A stretch of DNA of 7,758 nucleotides, taken from positions 1 through 7,758 of the forward strand of contig JAJFLL010000090.1 of NCBI GenBank assembly GCA_021772695.1, in the 5' to 3' direction. The notes beneath the pieces are model-generated. The model was not told the DNA's origin. It worked only from the letters and a program-made list of their open reading frames with translations, and ran no database searches. Within the stretch, counting starts at the first letter, position 1. The number at the start of each line of letters is the position of its first letter. Below are positions 1 to 5,930 of this stretch, in pieces. This DNA comes from Deltaproteobacteria bacterium. Its GTDB lineage: Bacteria > UBA10199 > DSSB01. The position numbers and the translations under genes are program-made.

Positions 1-75
1 CAGCATTTTAAGGCAATCGATCCTTAGCTGGCGGGTAATTTCGTTAAGTTTGGCTACGTCGCGAGTCTTTTCCAT
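1..75 (-). CDS. Transketolase, N-terminal subunit (5' fragment, runs off the left edge)
   Basis: Only the first 25 codons are present. From the ATG at 75 the protein reads MEKTRDVAKLNEITRQLRID and continues CLKML. This matches the opening of split or archaeal-type transketolase N-terminal subunits, where an 'I.RQ.RID.LKM' helix precedes the thiamine-diphosphate-binding GHPGG region (outside the window). The enzyme family moves two-carbon units between sugar phosphates in the cytoplasmic pentose phosphate pathway. The ATG at 75 has GGAGG close upstream. An in-frame ATG at 99 (MLGALVEA...) is an alternative but adds residues the family does not usually have. The gene follows the murI stop by 42 bp (18 bp with the longer start) on the same strand with no terminator between, so co-transcription with murI is likely. 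The call rests on a short stretch, so the family is probable and a full-length versus split enzyme cannot be told apart. Confidence 0.6.
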   Translation of the reverse strand, partial: MEKTRDVAKLNEITRQLRIDCLKML

Positions 76-117
76 GGCCTCCACCAGCGCTCCTAGCATG
101 CCCCCAATGGGAGTCAA

Positions 118-921
118 CTAATTAAGGTGAATCACTTCCACTTCACCAAGGGAATGTCCCAAAAAGGACTGTGCCAAGACCTGCATTTTTTGCGGGGCAT
201 CGGTGGCATAGTATTGGCGGGAGCCGCCCTGATCTCGTGGATTCAGTAAATTTTGGTTTCTAAGCAAGTCCCCCAAGGACTTGGCCGTTTCTAAGGCGGA
301 GTCGACCCAAACGACCTCTGAACCCAGGGTTTGTTGTAGAACAGACTTGAGCAAAGGGTAATGGGTGCAACCCAAAATGACCGAATCCACCTCAAGGTTT
401 TTCCAGGGCCCCAAGTAGATTTCAGCGACCGTCCGGGTTACGGGATGATCGATCCAGCCCTCTTCTACCAATGGCACAAATAGGGGACAAGCCTGCGAAA
501 AAACCTTAATTTGGGGGGACCTTCGCTGTAGGGCTTGGGGGTAACTCTCAGACCGAATGGTTGCCTCGGTGCCAATGACTCCCACCTGACCATCCCGGCA
601 AGATCTCAGAGCAGCTTCCACTCCAGGTTCAAGAACCCCCAGTAAGGGTAAGGAATATTTGCCTTTTAATTTGGGAAGCGCCAGGGCCGAAGCGGTATTA
701 CAGGCTACGACTATGGCCTTAACGCCCTGTTGCAGCAAAAAATCACAAATCTCTTCGGAATACCTGGTCACGGTCTCAGCGGTCTTGACTCCATACGGAA
801 CTCGAGCCGTGTCTCCCACATAGATGAGATCTTCACCGGGAAAAGCCGCTTCAATGGCCCGGCATACGGTCAAGCCCCCCAATCCTGAATCAAAGATTCC
901 GATGGGGGAATGCATACTCAT
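118..921 (-). CDS. murI: Glutamate racemase
   Basis: MurI interconverts L- and D-glutamate in the cytoplasm and supplies the D-Glu of peptidoglycan. The 267-residue product has the usual length and all family landmarks: GIFDSGLGG at residues 8-16, VGDTARVPYG at 35-44, the first catalytic cysteine in ACNTASA (C74), the GTEATI segment at 117-122, and the second catalytic cysteine in GCTHYPLL (C185, followed by H187). Both catalytic cysteines are intact, so the enzyme should be active. The start at 921 forms an ATGA overlap with the stop of the upstream phasin-like gene, implying translational coupling. A second in-frame ATG at 915 would remove only two residues. Transketolase follows at once on the same strand. 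Confidence 0.97.
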   Translation of the reverse strand: MSMHSPIGIFDSGLGGLTVCRAIEAAFPGEDLIYVGDTARVPYGVKTAETVTRYSEEICDFLLQQGVKAIVVACNTASALALPKLKGKYSLPLLGVLEPGVEAALRSCRDGQVGVIGTEATIRSESYPQALQRRSPQIKVFSQACPLFVPLVEEGWIDHPVTRTVAEIYLGPWKNLEVDSVILGCTHYPLLKSVLQQTLGSEVVWVDSALETAKSLGDLLRNQNLLNPRDQGGSRQYYATDAPQKMQVLAQSFLGHSLGEVEVIHLN

Positions 922-1343
922 GAAGGTTTGCTGCGCTTAGTAGCGGTTTTGGGTTTTTTCTTGGCGGTATTGGAATTGGATTTAGACCGGGAGGACTTGC
1001 TACTGGCCAGACGGGTGGTCAACATTTTACGGTGAATCACGTCGATTTCATTCTCAAGACGATGAATCTTGCGTTCCATGGAGCTTATTTCGTCACGGGA
1101 AGGTACGTTGAAAACCTTCAACATACTTTTAAAATTGGTCTTAAAAGCCCGCTTTAGTTCATATTTGGTATTCAAGACTTTTGTCAGAGATTTTATAAAT
1201 AAGTCGTTTTGCAGGAGTTGATTCACGGTAGATGAGTTCATCATCTCGGTTAAAAATTGTTCTTTAATTTTCTCCCCCCGCTGCAGGGCCTCTTCCATGG
1301 TACTTCGAATGCTCATCGAAACTCCTAAGTATTGGAAATTCAT
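918..1343 (-). CDS. Phasin-like small coiled-coil protein with basic tail
   Basis: The product has 141 residues from the ATG at 1343 or 132 from the ATG at 1316. No catalytic motif is visible. It is predicted mostly helical, with a segment reading MLKVFNVPSRDEISSMERKI followed by HRLENEIDVI. This resembles the 'LP(T/S)R.E...L..K...LE..I' coiled-coil signature of PhaE/phasin-type polyhydroxyalkanoate granule proteins. The last ~28 residues are almost all Ser, Lys, Arg, Thr, Asn and Pro, like the basic tails of PhaF/AlgP proteins that bind nucleic acid. Both starts have strong ribosome binding sites: AAGGAG 4 nt before 1343 and AGGAG 5 nt before 1316. Its stop overlaps the murI start as ATGA. 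No PHA synthase is present here, so granule binding is unproven. A general coiled-coil or nucleoid-associated protein is the alternative. Confidence 0.6.
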   Translation of the reverse strand: MNFQYLGVSMSIRSTMEEALQRGEKIKEQFLTEMMNSSTVNQLLQNDLFIKSLTKVLNTKYELKRAFKTNFKSMLKVFNVPSRDEISSMERKIHRLENEIDVIHRKMLTTRLASSKSSRSKSNSNTAKKKPKTATKRSKPS

Positions 1344-1423
1344 GGAACTCCTTCTAGGTGACAAGATAGAGCATTGTCAAGGCGACCGCTATGTAACCCA
1401 TTTTTTCTATTTAAATTCAATAC

Positions 1424-1452
1424 TTGGCTATGATAGGGAGAACGCGTATCTT
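1424..1452 (+). promoter_or_regulatory. Candidate sigma-70-type promoter for the tol operon
   Basis: TTGGCT (1424-1429) and TATCTT (1447-1452) are separated by 17 bp and each matches the -35/-10 consensus at four of six positions. They lie in the 189-bp gap between the divergent phasin-like gene and tolQ, about 80 bp before the tolQ start. An alternative pair, TTAAGA (1452-1457) and TATTTT (1475-1480), also with 17-bp spacing, is about equally weak. The only TTGACA on the minus strand (1380-1375) has no acceptable -10 at 16-18 bp. The identification is tentative. Confidence 0.25.
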
Positions 1453-1532
1453 TAAGACTTTTAAAAAAGTGAAATATTTTAAAACCTTGGACCCCATGCC
1501 CTTCGTGTCTTAGCCCAAAGGAGAATACGGCA

Positions 1533-2261
1533 ATGATGCTTCCAGCTTTGCTTTTACAAATACCCGCCCCGGTTCCAACTGTTGCAGCCCCCCCTGAATC
1601 CGTCCTGAGCATGGTGATCAGTAGCGGTCCGGTCGTCAAATTCACCTTGATCCTCCTGATCTTTTTTTCCATCACCTCCTGGGCCATCATTTTTTTCAAA
1701 TACATGCAGTTAAAAAGAGCCAAGCGTACCTCAGGGAAATTTCTGCAAAATTTTGACGCCACCTATTCTCTCGAGGAAATGTTGACCAAGCCCACTACTC
1801 AAGATGGAAACCCCCTATATTCCATTTTCTCTGCCGGCTTCTCTGATATCCTTCGGTATCGCCAGGCTCGATCGAAGGATCCCAACTTCAAGGGTAAACT
1901 TCATTTAGAGCATATTCATAAAAACATCCGTCGCTCGCAAAACGACGAAACCCATAAATTAGAACAGCTTACCCCGTTCTTAGCCACAACCGCTTCGGCA
2001 GCCCCGTTTATCGGTTTATTCGGAACTGTTTGGGGAATCCTCACCGCTTTTTTCACCATCGGAAAAGAAAAGACCACCAGTTTAGCGGTGGTCGGCCCTT
2101 ATATTGCTGAAGCGTTAGTCGCCACCGCTGTCGGTTTGGCCGCAGCTATCCCCGCCGTCATCGCCTATAACTATTTTGTCACTCGAATTAGATCCCTTGC
2201 CAAAGAATTGGGTGACTTCTCCACCGACCTGGAAAATCGCATCGAGCGGGAATACTTCTAA
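1533..2261 (+). CDS. tolQ: Tol-Pal system inner-membrane proton channel subunit TolQ (MotA/TolQ/ExbB family)
   Basis: TolQ forms, with TolR, the proton-conducting channel in the inner membrane that energises TolA. The 242-residue product has the three expected membrane segments: about 33-55 (after a Pro-rich periplasmic N-terminus), 147-176 and 186-215. The diagnostic stretch FLATTASAAPFIGLFGTVWG spans 149-168, and the third helix carries the AEALVATAVGL motif at 192-202 with the conserved channel threonine. A ~90-residue cytoplasmic loop lies between the first two helices. AAAGGAG ends 9 nt before the ATG at 1533; the adjacent ATG at 1536 is an equivalent start. ExbB is the sister alternative, but linkage to tolB favours TolQ. 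The N-terminal ~25 residues, rich in Pro, Ala and Val, are somewhat longer than in E. coli TolQ. It is the first gene of the plus-strand operon. Confidence 0.93.
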   Translation: MMLPALLLQIPAPVPTVAAPPESVLSMVISSGPVVKFTLILLIFFSITSWAIIFFKYMQLKRAKRTSGKFLQNFDATYSLEEMLTKPTTQDGNPLYSIFSAGFSDILRYRQARSKDPNFKGKLHLEHIHKNIRRSQNDETHKLEQLTPFLATTASAAPFIGLFGTVWGILTAFFTIGKEKTTSLAVVGPYIAEALVATAVGLAAAIPAVIAYNYFVTRIRSLAKELGDFSTDLENRIEREYF

Positions 2262-2271
2262 GGAGACTCCC

Positions 2272-2700
2272 ATGGCTTTTCAAAACTCATCATCTGAACA
2301 ATCGACTTTGGCAGAGATCAACATAGTACCATTGGTTGATATTATGTTGGTTCTACTAATTATCTTCATGGTGACTGCTCCGTTCCTTAACGAAAGTATC
2401 GATGTAGACCTACCTGAAGTGACCACGGCCCAATCCAATGTTGAAGAAAAAGACAAGGTCATTACGATCAATCAGCAGGGGCAAGTCTTTATTCAGGGGG
2501 AAGACCAAACTCCCTATACTATCGAAACATTAGGGCCGGCATTAAAAGGGCTTTTCCCCTTAGAGGGTGGCGAAGAAAAAACCTTATTTCTACGTGCAGA
2601 CAAACTAGTTCCTTACGGCACGGTCGTTAAGATTATGGCGTTGGCAAAACAAATGGGTATTGCTCGAATCGGCATGATCACGGAACCGGAAAAATCCTGA
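2272..2700 (+). CDS. tolR: Tol-Pal system protein TolR (ExbD/TolR family)
   Basis: TolR partners TolQ in the proton channel and has one membrane helix with a periplasmic domain. The 142-residue product starts with a short cytoplasmic part, then INIVPLVDIMLVLLIIFMVT at 16-35. Its single transmembrane aspartate falls at residue 23, the same position as the proton-carrying D23 of E. coli TolR. The periplasmic part (about 40-142) has the usual family features, including ITINQQGQVFIQG and a late LRADK..PYG segment. The start at 2272 is chosen because AAGGAG directly overlaps the end of tolQ (the TAA at 2259-2261) at proper spacing, leaving 10 nt between the genes. The open frame extends back to 2176 inside tolQ, but that extension is not ribosome-site supported. 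ExbD is the alternative name. Confidence 0.93.
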   Translation: MAFQNSSSEQSTLAEINIVPLVDIMLVLLIIFMVTAPFLNESIDVDLPEVTTAQSNVEEKDKVITINQQGQVFIQGEDQTPYTIETLGPALKGLFPLEGGEEKTLFLRADKLVPYGTVVKIMALAKQMGIARIGMITEPEKS

Positions 2701-2719
2701 GTGATGGGCATGGGGTGCC

Positions 2720-3607
2720 TTGGATCCGAATATTAAAATTAATAAATATATCCTCTACAGCATTTGTTTTCATGCCGTAGTATTAGTGTTGTTTATGGTC
2801 CTGGCTGAAGGCGCTTCCAGTCGCCGGCTTCCCACCACTAAAATTACCATGGTGCGTATTCAACCTCGTTTGGGTACTCCGACGGGTTCTCCCATTCAAC
2901 CGCCGGGCATCCCCAAGACTGAAGCGAAACCTACCGAAACAGTTAAACCAGAAGAAGTCAGTGCACCAAAACCCAAGGCCACGCCGCAGACACCCGTGGC
3001 CAAACCTCAGCCGACTCCGAAGGTGGCTAAACCACCTAGGCCTGAACCTCCTAAGACCATTCCTACTAAGGCGGTACCCATCGGCAAAAAATCGACGCCC
3101 ACCACTACAAAACCGCAGGTTACTACGCGGAAAGTCGAGACACCCGATTCCAGTAAAATTCAATCGGCACTTTCGGGCATCGATTCCGAATTACATGAAC
3201 GGGAAAAACAAGAACAAGCCGCTTCACAAACGGCAGGCAGTCCCGGAGAGGCCTCCTCCGGCACCCCCGGGTTGGGAAATCCCCAAGGGGTCCAGGCCAG
3301 AGATCCCGGTTTTGCCCTGTATCAATCGCAGGTGCGCTCCAAAATAGTTAGAAATTGGGTACGCACCCATTCCGGCACTGAGACTCAACGCCTTTCCGCA
3401 CGAGTCTTCTTAAAAATTAATGCATCTGGTGCGGTTGTCTCAAAATCCCTGGTCAAACGCAGTGGGGATTCGGCCTTCGATCACTCGGCCCTACGGGCAG
3501 TAGAACAGGCAAGCCCCTTACCTGCCCCACCTGATGGGGTAAAATCCGAGGCCTTGAGGGAAGGTTTCGTTGTGGATTTTCGCTCTAGGGTTTTAGGCAA
3601 TCGTTAG
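2720..3607 (+). CDS. TolA/TonB-like periplasm-spanning energy transducer
   Basis: The 295-residue protein has the TolA/TonB plan: a short cytoplasmic N-terminus, one membrane helix at about residues 10-30, a long low-complexity periplasmic linker at about 45-150 rich in Pro, Lys, Thr and Val, and a C-terminal TonB-type domain at about 200-290 (YQSQVRSKIVRNWVR, then ARVFLKINASGAVV and the helix DHSALRAVEQASPLPAPPDG). Proteins of this kind are energised by TolQR or ExbBD and reach across the periplasm to outer-membrane partners. The gene lies 19 bp after tolR and 75 bp before tolB, so it fills the TolA slot. The linker and C-terminal domain look more TonB-like than E. coli TolA-like. TTG at 2720 is the only common start in this frame after the TGA at 2702, with GGGGTG just upstream; a TTG start implies modest expression. 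Naming as tolA or tonB is left open. Confidence 0.85.
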   Translation: MDPNIKINKYILYSICFHAVVLVLFMVLAEGASSRRLPTTKITMVRIQPRLGTPTGSPIQPPGIPKTEAKPTETVKPEEVSAPKPKATPQTPVAKPQPTPKVAKPPRPEPPKTIPTKAVPIGKKSTPTTTKPQVTTRKVETPDSSKIQSALSGIDSELHEREKQEQAASQTAGSPGEASSGTPGLGNPQGVQARDPGFALYQSQVRSKIVRNWVRTHSGTETQRLSARVFLKINASGAVVSKSLVKRSGDSAFDHSALRAVEQASPLPAPPDGVKSEALREGFVVDFRSRVLGNR

Positions 3608-3682
3608 GGCAAAGCTTTTTTCTTAACGGAAATTTTAAATTGTTGTAGGCCTGGACACCGGGATATTCATTAGGAGACCCAC

Positions 3683-4999
3683 ATGAAACGAATTTTCCTC
3701 TTACTTACCTTAGCCGTACTTTATATTTTTCCATTAAATTCCCAAGCGGCTATTTATATTTTGGTCGACCAATTTTCTCCGGAAAATAAATTTCCCATCG
3801 CCATCTCTGATCTCATTGAAAAAAAATCCATGGCGCCCGATGCCGAAGGCAAAAGAATTTCAGATATTTTGCGACGGGACATGAAATTGGCCGGTTATTT
3901 TGACCTAATTAATGTTCCCAACAGCCTAAATCAAAGTCCCGCCATGACGCCGGGTGATATTAATTTCAATGCCTGGGATGCCACCGGGGCTCGGGTCTTT
4001 GTCAAAGGGTCTTATAAAGGTCGTGGCAAAAAGATCACCCTGGAGCTGAGGCTTTATGATCCCAAATTACAAACCATGCTGGTGGGAAAAGAATACAAGG
4101 TGAAACGAGAAAACGCCTACGCGGCCATTCACCGCTTTGCCGATGAAATCATGTTGGCCTTAACGGGCCAACGGGGAATTTTTAATACAAAAATTGCGGC
4201 GGCTTGTGGCCCTAAAGGTAAAGAGCAAATTGCGGTCATGAACGTAGATGGAACCGACCTTGTAGATGTTACCGACAACGGCACTTTAAACCTTTCCCCC
4301 ACTTGGAATTCACTTGGCAACCAATTGGCCTACACCAGTTATATGAAATTTTTTCCGGAACTTTACCTATCTGAGATTAAGAAAAAAGGTTGGGGACCCC
4401 CAAAGAGACTGACCTTTAACAATACCTTAAATATCACTCCGGATTTCAGCCCCGATGGAACCGTCATCGCCCTCTCCTCCAGCATGACGGGCGACCCCGA
4501 TCTTCATTTGATTGATACCACAGGCGAAAAACTTGCCCAGCTGACCAATACCTTCGGTATCGACATCTCTCCTAGTTTTTCTCCTGATGGCAACTTAATT
4601 GCCTTTGCTTCGGAACGTGCCGGAAACCTACATATCTTTGTGACGAATCGCGCCGGCGGGGCACCGAAACGATTGACTTTCTCAGGGTACCAAAACGATA
4701 CCCCTGCATGGTCCCCCCGAGGTGATAAAATTGCCTTCGTCAAACGGGCCGGCGGAGGCTTCAATATTTTTACCATGAATGCCGATGGCACCCAGGCCGA
4801 ACAATTGACCACGGCCGGCAATAATGAAAATCCCACCTGGTCACCCGATGGGCGTTACTTGGTTTTTTCCAGTAGCCGAAAGAGCGGTTCTAATCTTTAT
4901 ATCATGATGTGGGACGGATCCAATCAAATGGCCATTACGAATAACGGCCTTTGCAAAACTCCCGACTGGTCTCCCTGGTACGACCAAGATGAAAAATAA
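3683..4999 (+). CDS. tolB: Tol-Pal system periplasmic beta-propeller protein TolB
   Basis: TolB is a periplasmic protein that binds Pal and is released by energised TolA during outer-membrane constriction. The 438-residue product is close to the E. coli length (430). It begins with a Sec signal peptide (MKRIFLLLTLAVLYIFPLNS then QAA, cleavage probably near residue 23). The N-terminal TolB domain follows at about 25-160 with RISDILRRDM..AGYFDLI and VKGSY. A six-bladed propeller then shows PD40-type blade motifs starting near residues 206, 253, 297, 341, 384 and 427 (for example PDFSPDG, PSFSPDG, PAWSPRG, PTWSPDG, PDWSPW). TTAGGAG precedes the ATG at good spacing. Its last 11 bases overlap the start of the ppx-like gene. 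No pal gene follows. Confidence 0.97.
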   Translation: MKRIFLLLTLAVLYIFPLNSQAAIYILVDQFSPENKFPIAISDLIEKKSMAPDAEGKRISDILRRDMKLAGYFDLINVPNSLNQSPAMTPGDINFNAWDATGARVFVKGSYKGRGKKITLELRLYDPKLQTMLVGKEYKVKRENAYAAIHRFADEIMLALTGQRGIFNTKIAAACGPKGKEQIAVMNVDGTDLVDVTDNGTLNLSPTWNSLGNQLAYTSYMKFFPELYLSEIKKKGWGPPKRLTFNNTLNITPDFSPDGTVIALSSSMTGDPDLHLIDTTGEKLAQLTNTFGIDISPSFSPDGNLIAFASERAGNLHIFVTNRAGGAPKRLTFSGYQNDTPAWSPRGDKIAFVKRAGGGFNIFTMNADGTQAEQLTTAGNNENPTWSPDGRYLVFSSSRKSGSNLYIMMWDGSNQMAITNNGLCKTPDWSPWYDQDEK

Positions 5000-5930
5000 G
5001 ACCTCGGTGGCACCCGTAGGAGTCATCGATATTGGCAGCAATACGGTACTCCTGACTGCCGGGCGCATGGGTCCCAAGGGCGAGCTTGAGGTAGTCTTAG
5101 AATGCCATGGGGTGGCACGACTCGCACAAAACCTGCAAGACGGAAAAAATCTAGACCCCGCTGCCAAACAGCGGGTTCTGGCCATACTGCAAGACTTCCA
5201 GGAACAGGCCCAGCAAGCGGGCATCTCCCAACTTAGGGCGGCCGGAACGGCAGCGTTTCGCCGAGCGGCCGATGGCCCCGCCTTCGCCAAGGAAATTGCG
5301 GCTCGATATAAAATTCCCACTCGGATCCTCAGCGGAAACGAAGAGGCCCACTATTCTTTTTTGAGTGCCCAAAAAGATCTCAAGACGTCTCGCCTAGGTA
5401 TGATCGATATAGGCGGCGGATCCACGGAATTGGTTTTTGGCAGTGAAGATCAATGGAGAAGTTTACCCCTGGGAACGGTGCGGCTTTATGAAACCATGAT
5501 CACCAAGCAACCCATTGAAGACGCTCAGTGGCAGGCTATGTTGGCACAAATACGAAATATTCTTGAAGAGGATATTCCACAAAATCTCTTGGCGCCCCTC
5601 CTCTGGGTCGCGGTTGCCGCCACACCCACCACCTTGGCTTCGGTCATGAAACAATTGCCCCATTACGACCCTGCCGAAGTACATGGTTTCCTGTTAAAAC
5701 GTGATTCCTTACAGGAACTGGTAGAAAGATTACGTCGGTTAAATATTTTGGATCGCCAGAAGGTTCCCGGCATGATTCCCGAACGGGCAGAATTATTACC
5801 CTTGGGTGGGGCTATTCTTTGGCAAACGATGGAATTTTTGGGAATCGACGAAATTCGCGCTAGTCATCATGGCCTGCGCTATGGATTGCTCTGGGAAGAA
5901 CTCGAATCTCAGGCAAATACTAACGAATAG
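4989..5930 (+). CDS. Ppx/GppA-family phosphatase (short exopolyphosphatase type)
   Basis: The family hydrolyses inorganic polyphosphate or the 5'-phosphate of pppGpp in the cytoplasm and has the ASKHA (actin/sugar kinase) fold. The 313-residue product holds the whole N-terminal catalytic unit: phosphate-1 loop VIDIGSNT at 12-19 (D14), RAAGTAAFRRA at 83-93, the catalytic glutamate region LSGNEEA at 114-120, and phosphate-2 loop MIDIGGGSTEL at 138-148, followed by LPLGTVRL. It lacks the C-terminal HD-like extension of the ~510-residue E. coli Ppx and matches the common short form. The usual GTSA(L/V)R segment reads GTAAFRR, a small deviation. The ATG at 4989 lies within tolB with no Shine-Dalgarno sequence, suggesting coupling to tolB translation; GTG at 5007 is an alternative. 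Ppx versus GppA substrate cannot be decided from sequence. Confidence 0.9.
   Translation: MKNKTSVAPVGVIDIGSNTVLLTAGRMGPKGELEVVLECHGVARLAQNLQDGKNLDPAAKQRVLAILQDFQEQAQQAGISQLRAAGTAAFRRAADGPAFAKEIAARYKIPTRILSGNEEAHYSFLSAQKDLKTSRLGMIDIGGGSTELVFGSEDQWRSLPLGTVRLYETMITKQPIEDAQWQAMLAQIRNILEEDIPQNLLAPLLWVAVAATPTTLASVMKQLPHYDPAEVHGFLLKRDSLQELVERLRRLNILDRQKVPGMIPERAELLPLGGAILWQTMEFLGIDEIRASHHGLRYGLLWEELESQANTNE

Noticed and set aside
1375..1380. TTGACA -35 box on the minus strand for the phasin-like/murI operon
   Set aside because: The hexamer is perfect, but no acceptable -10 follows at 16-18 bp and that position would run into the ribosome binding site.
2176..2271. Longer TolR starting inside tolQ
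   Set aside because: The extension merely reads the tolQ end in another frame; the start at 2272 has AAGGAG at proper spacing and places the membrane Asp at residue 23, as in E. coli TolR.
2783..3163. Long open frame on the minus strand within the tolA/tonB-like gene
   Set aside because: It is a shadow of the repetitive Pro/Lys/Thr-coding linker; its product is Arg/Phe/Gly-rich low complexity with no ribosome binding site.
3608..3682. Possible terminator or hairpin between the tolA/tonB-like gene and tolB
   Set aside because: AAAGCTTT followed by T residues is a short palindrome without a GC-rich stem and loop; read-through to tolB is expected.
4841..5320. 159-codon open frame on the minus strand across the tolB/ppx junction
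   Set aside because: It lies opposite two well-supported genes, has no recognisable motif, and its composition (Ala, Ser, Arg, Cys-rich) is typical of an antisense shadow.
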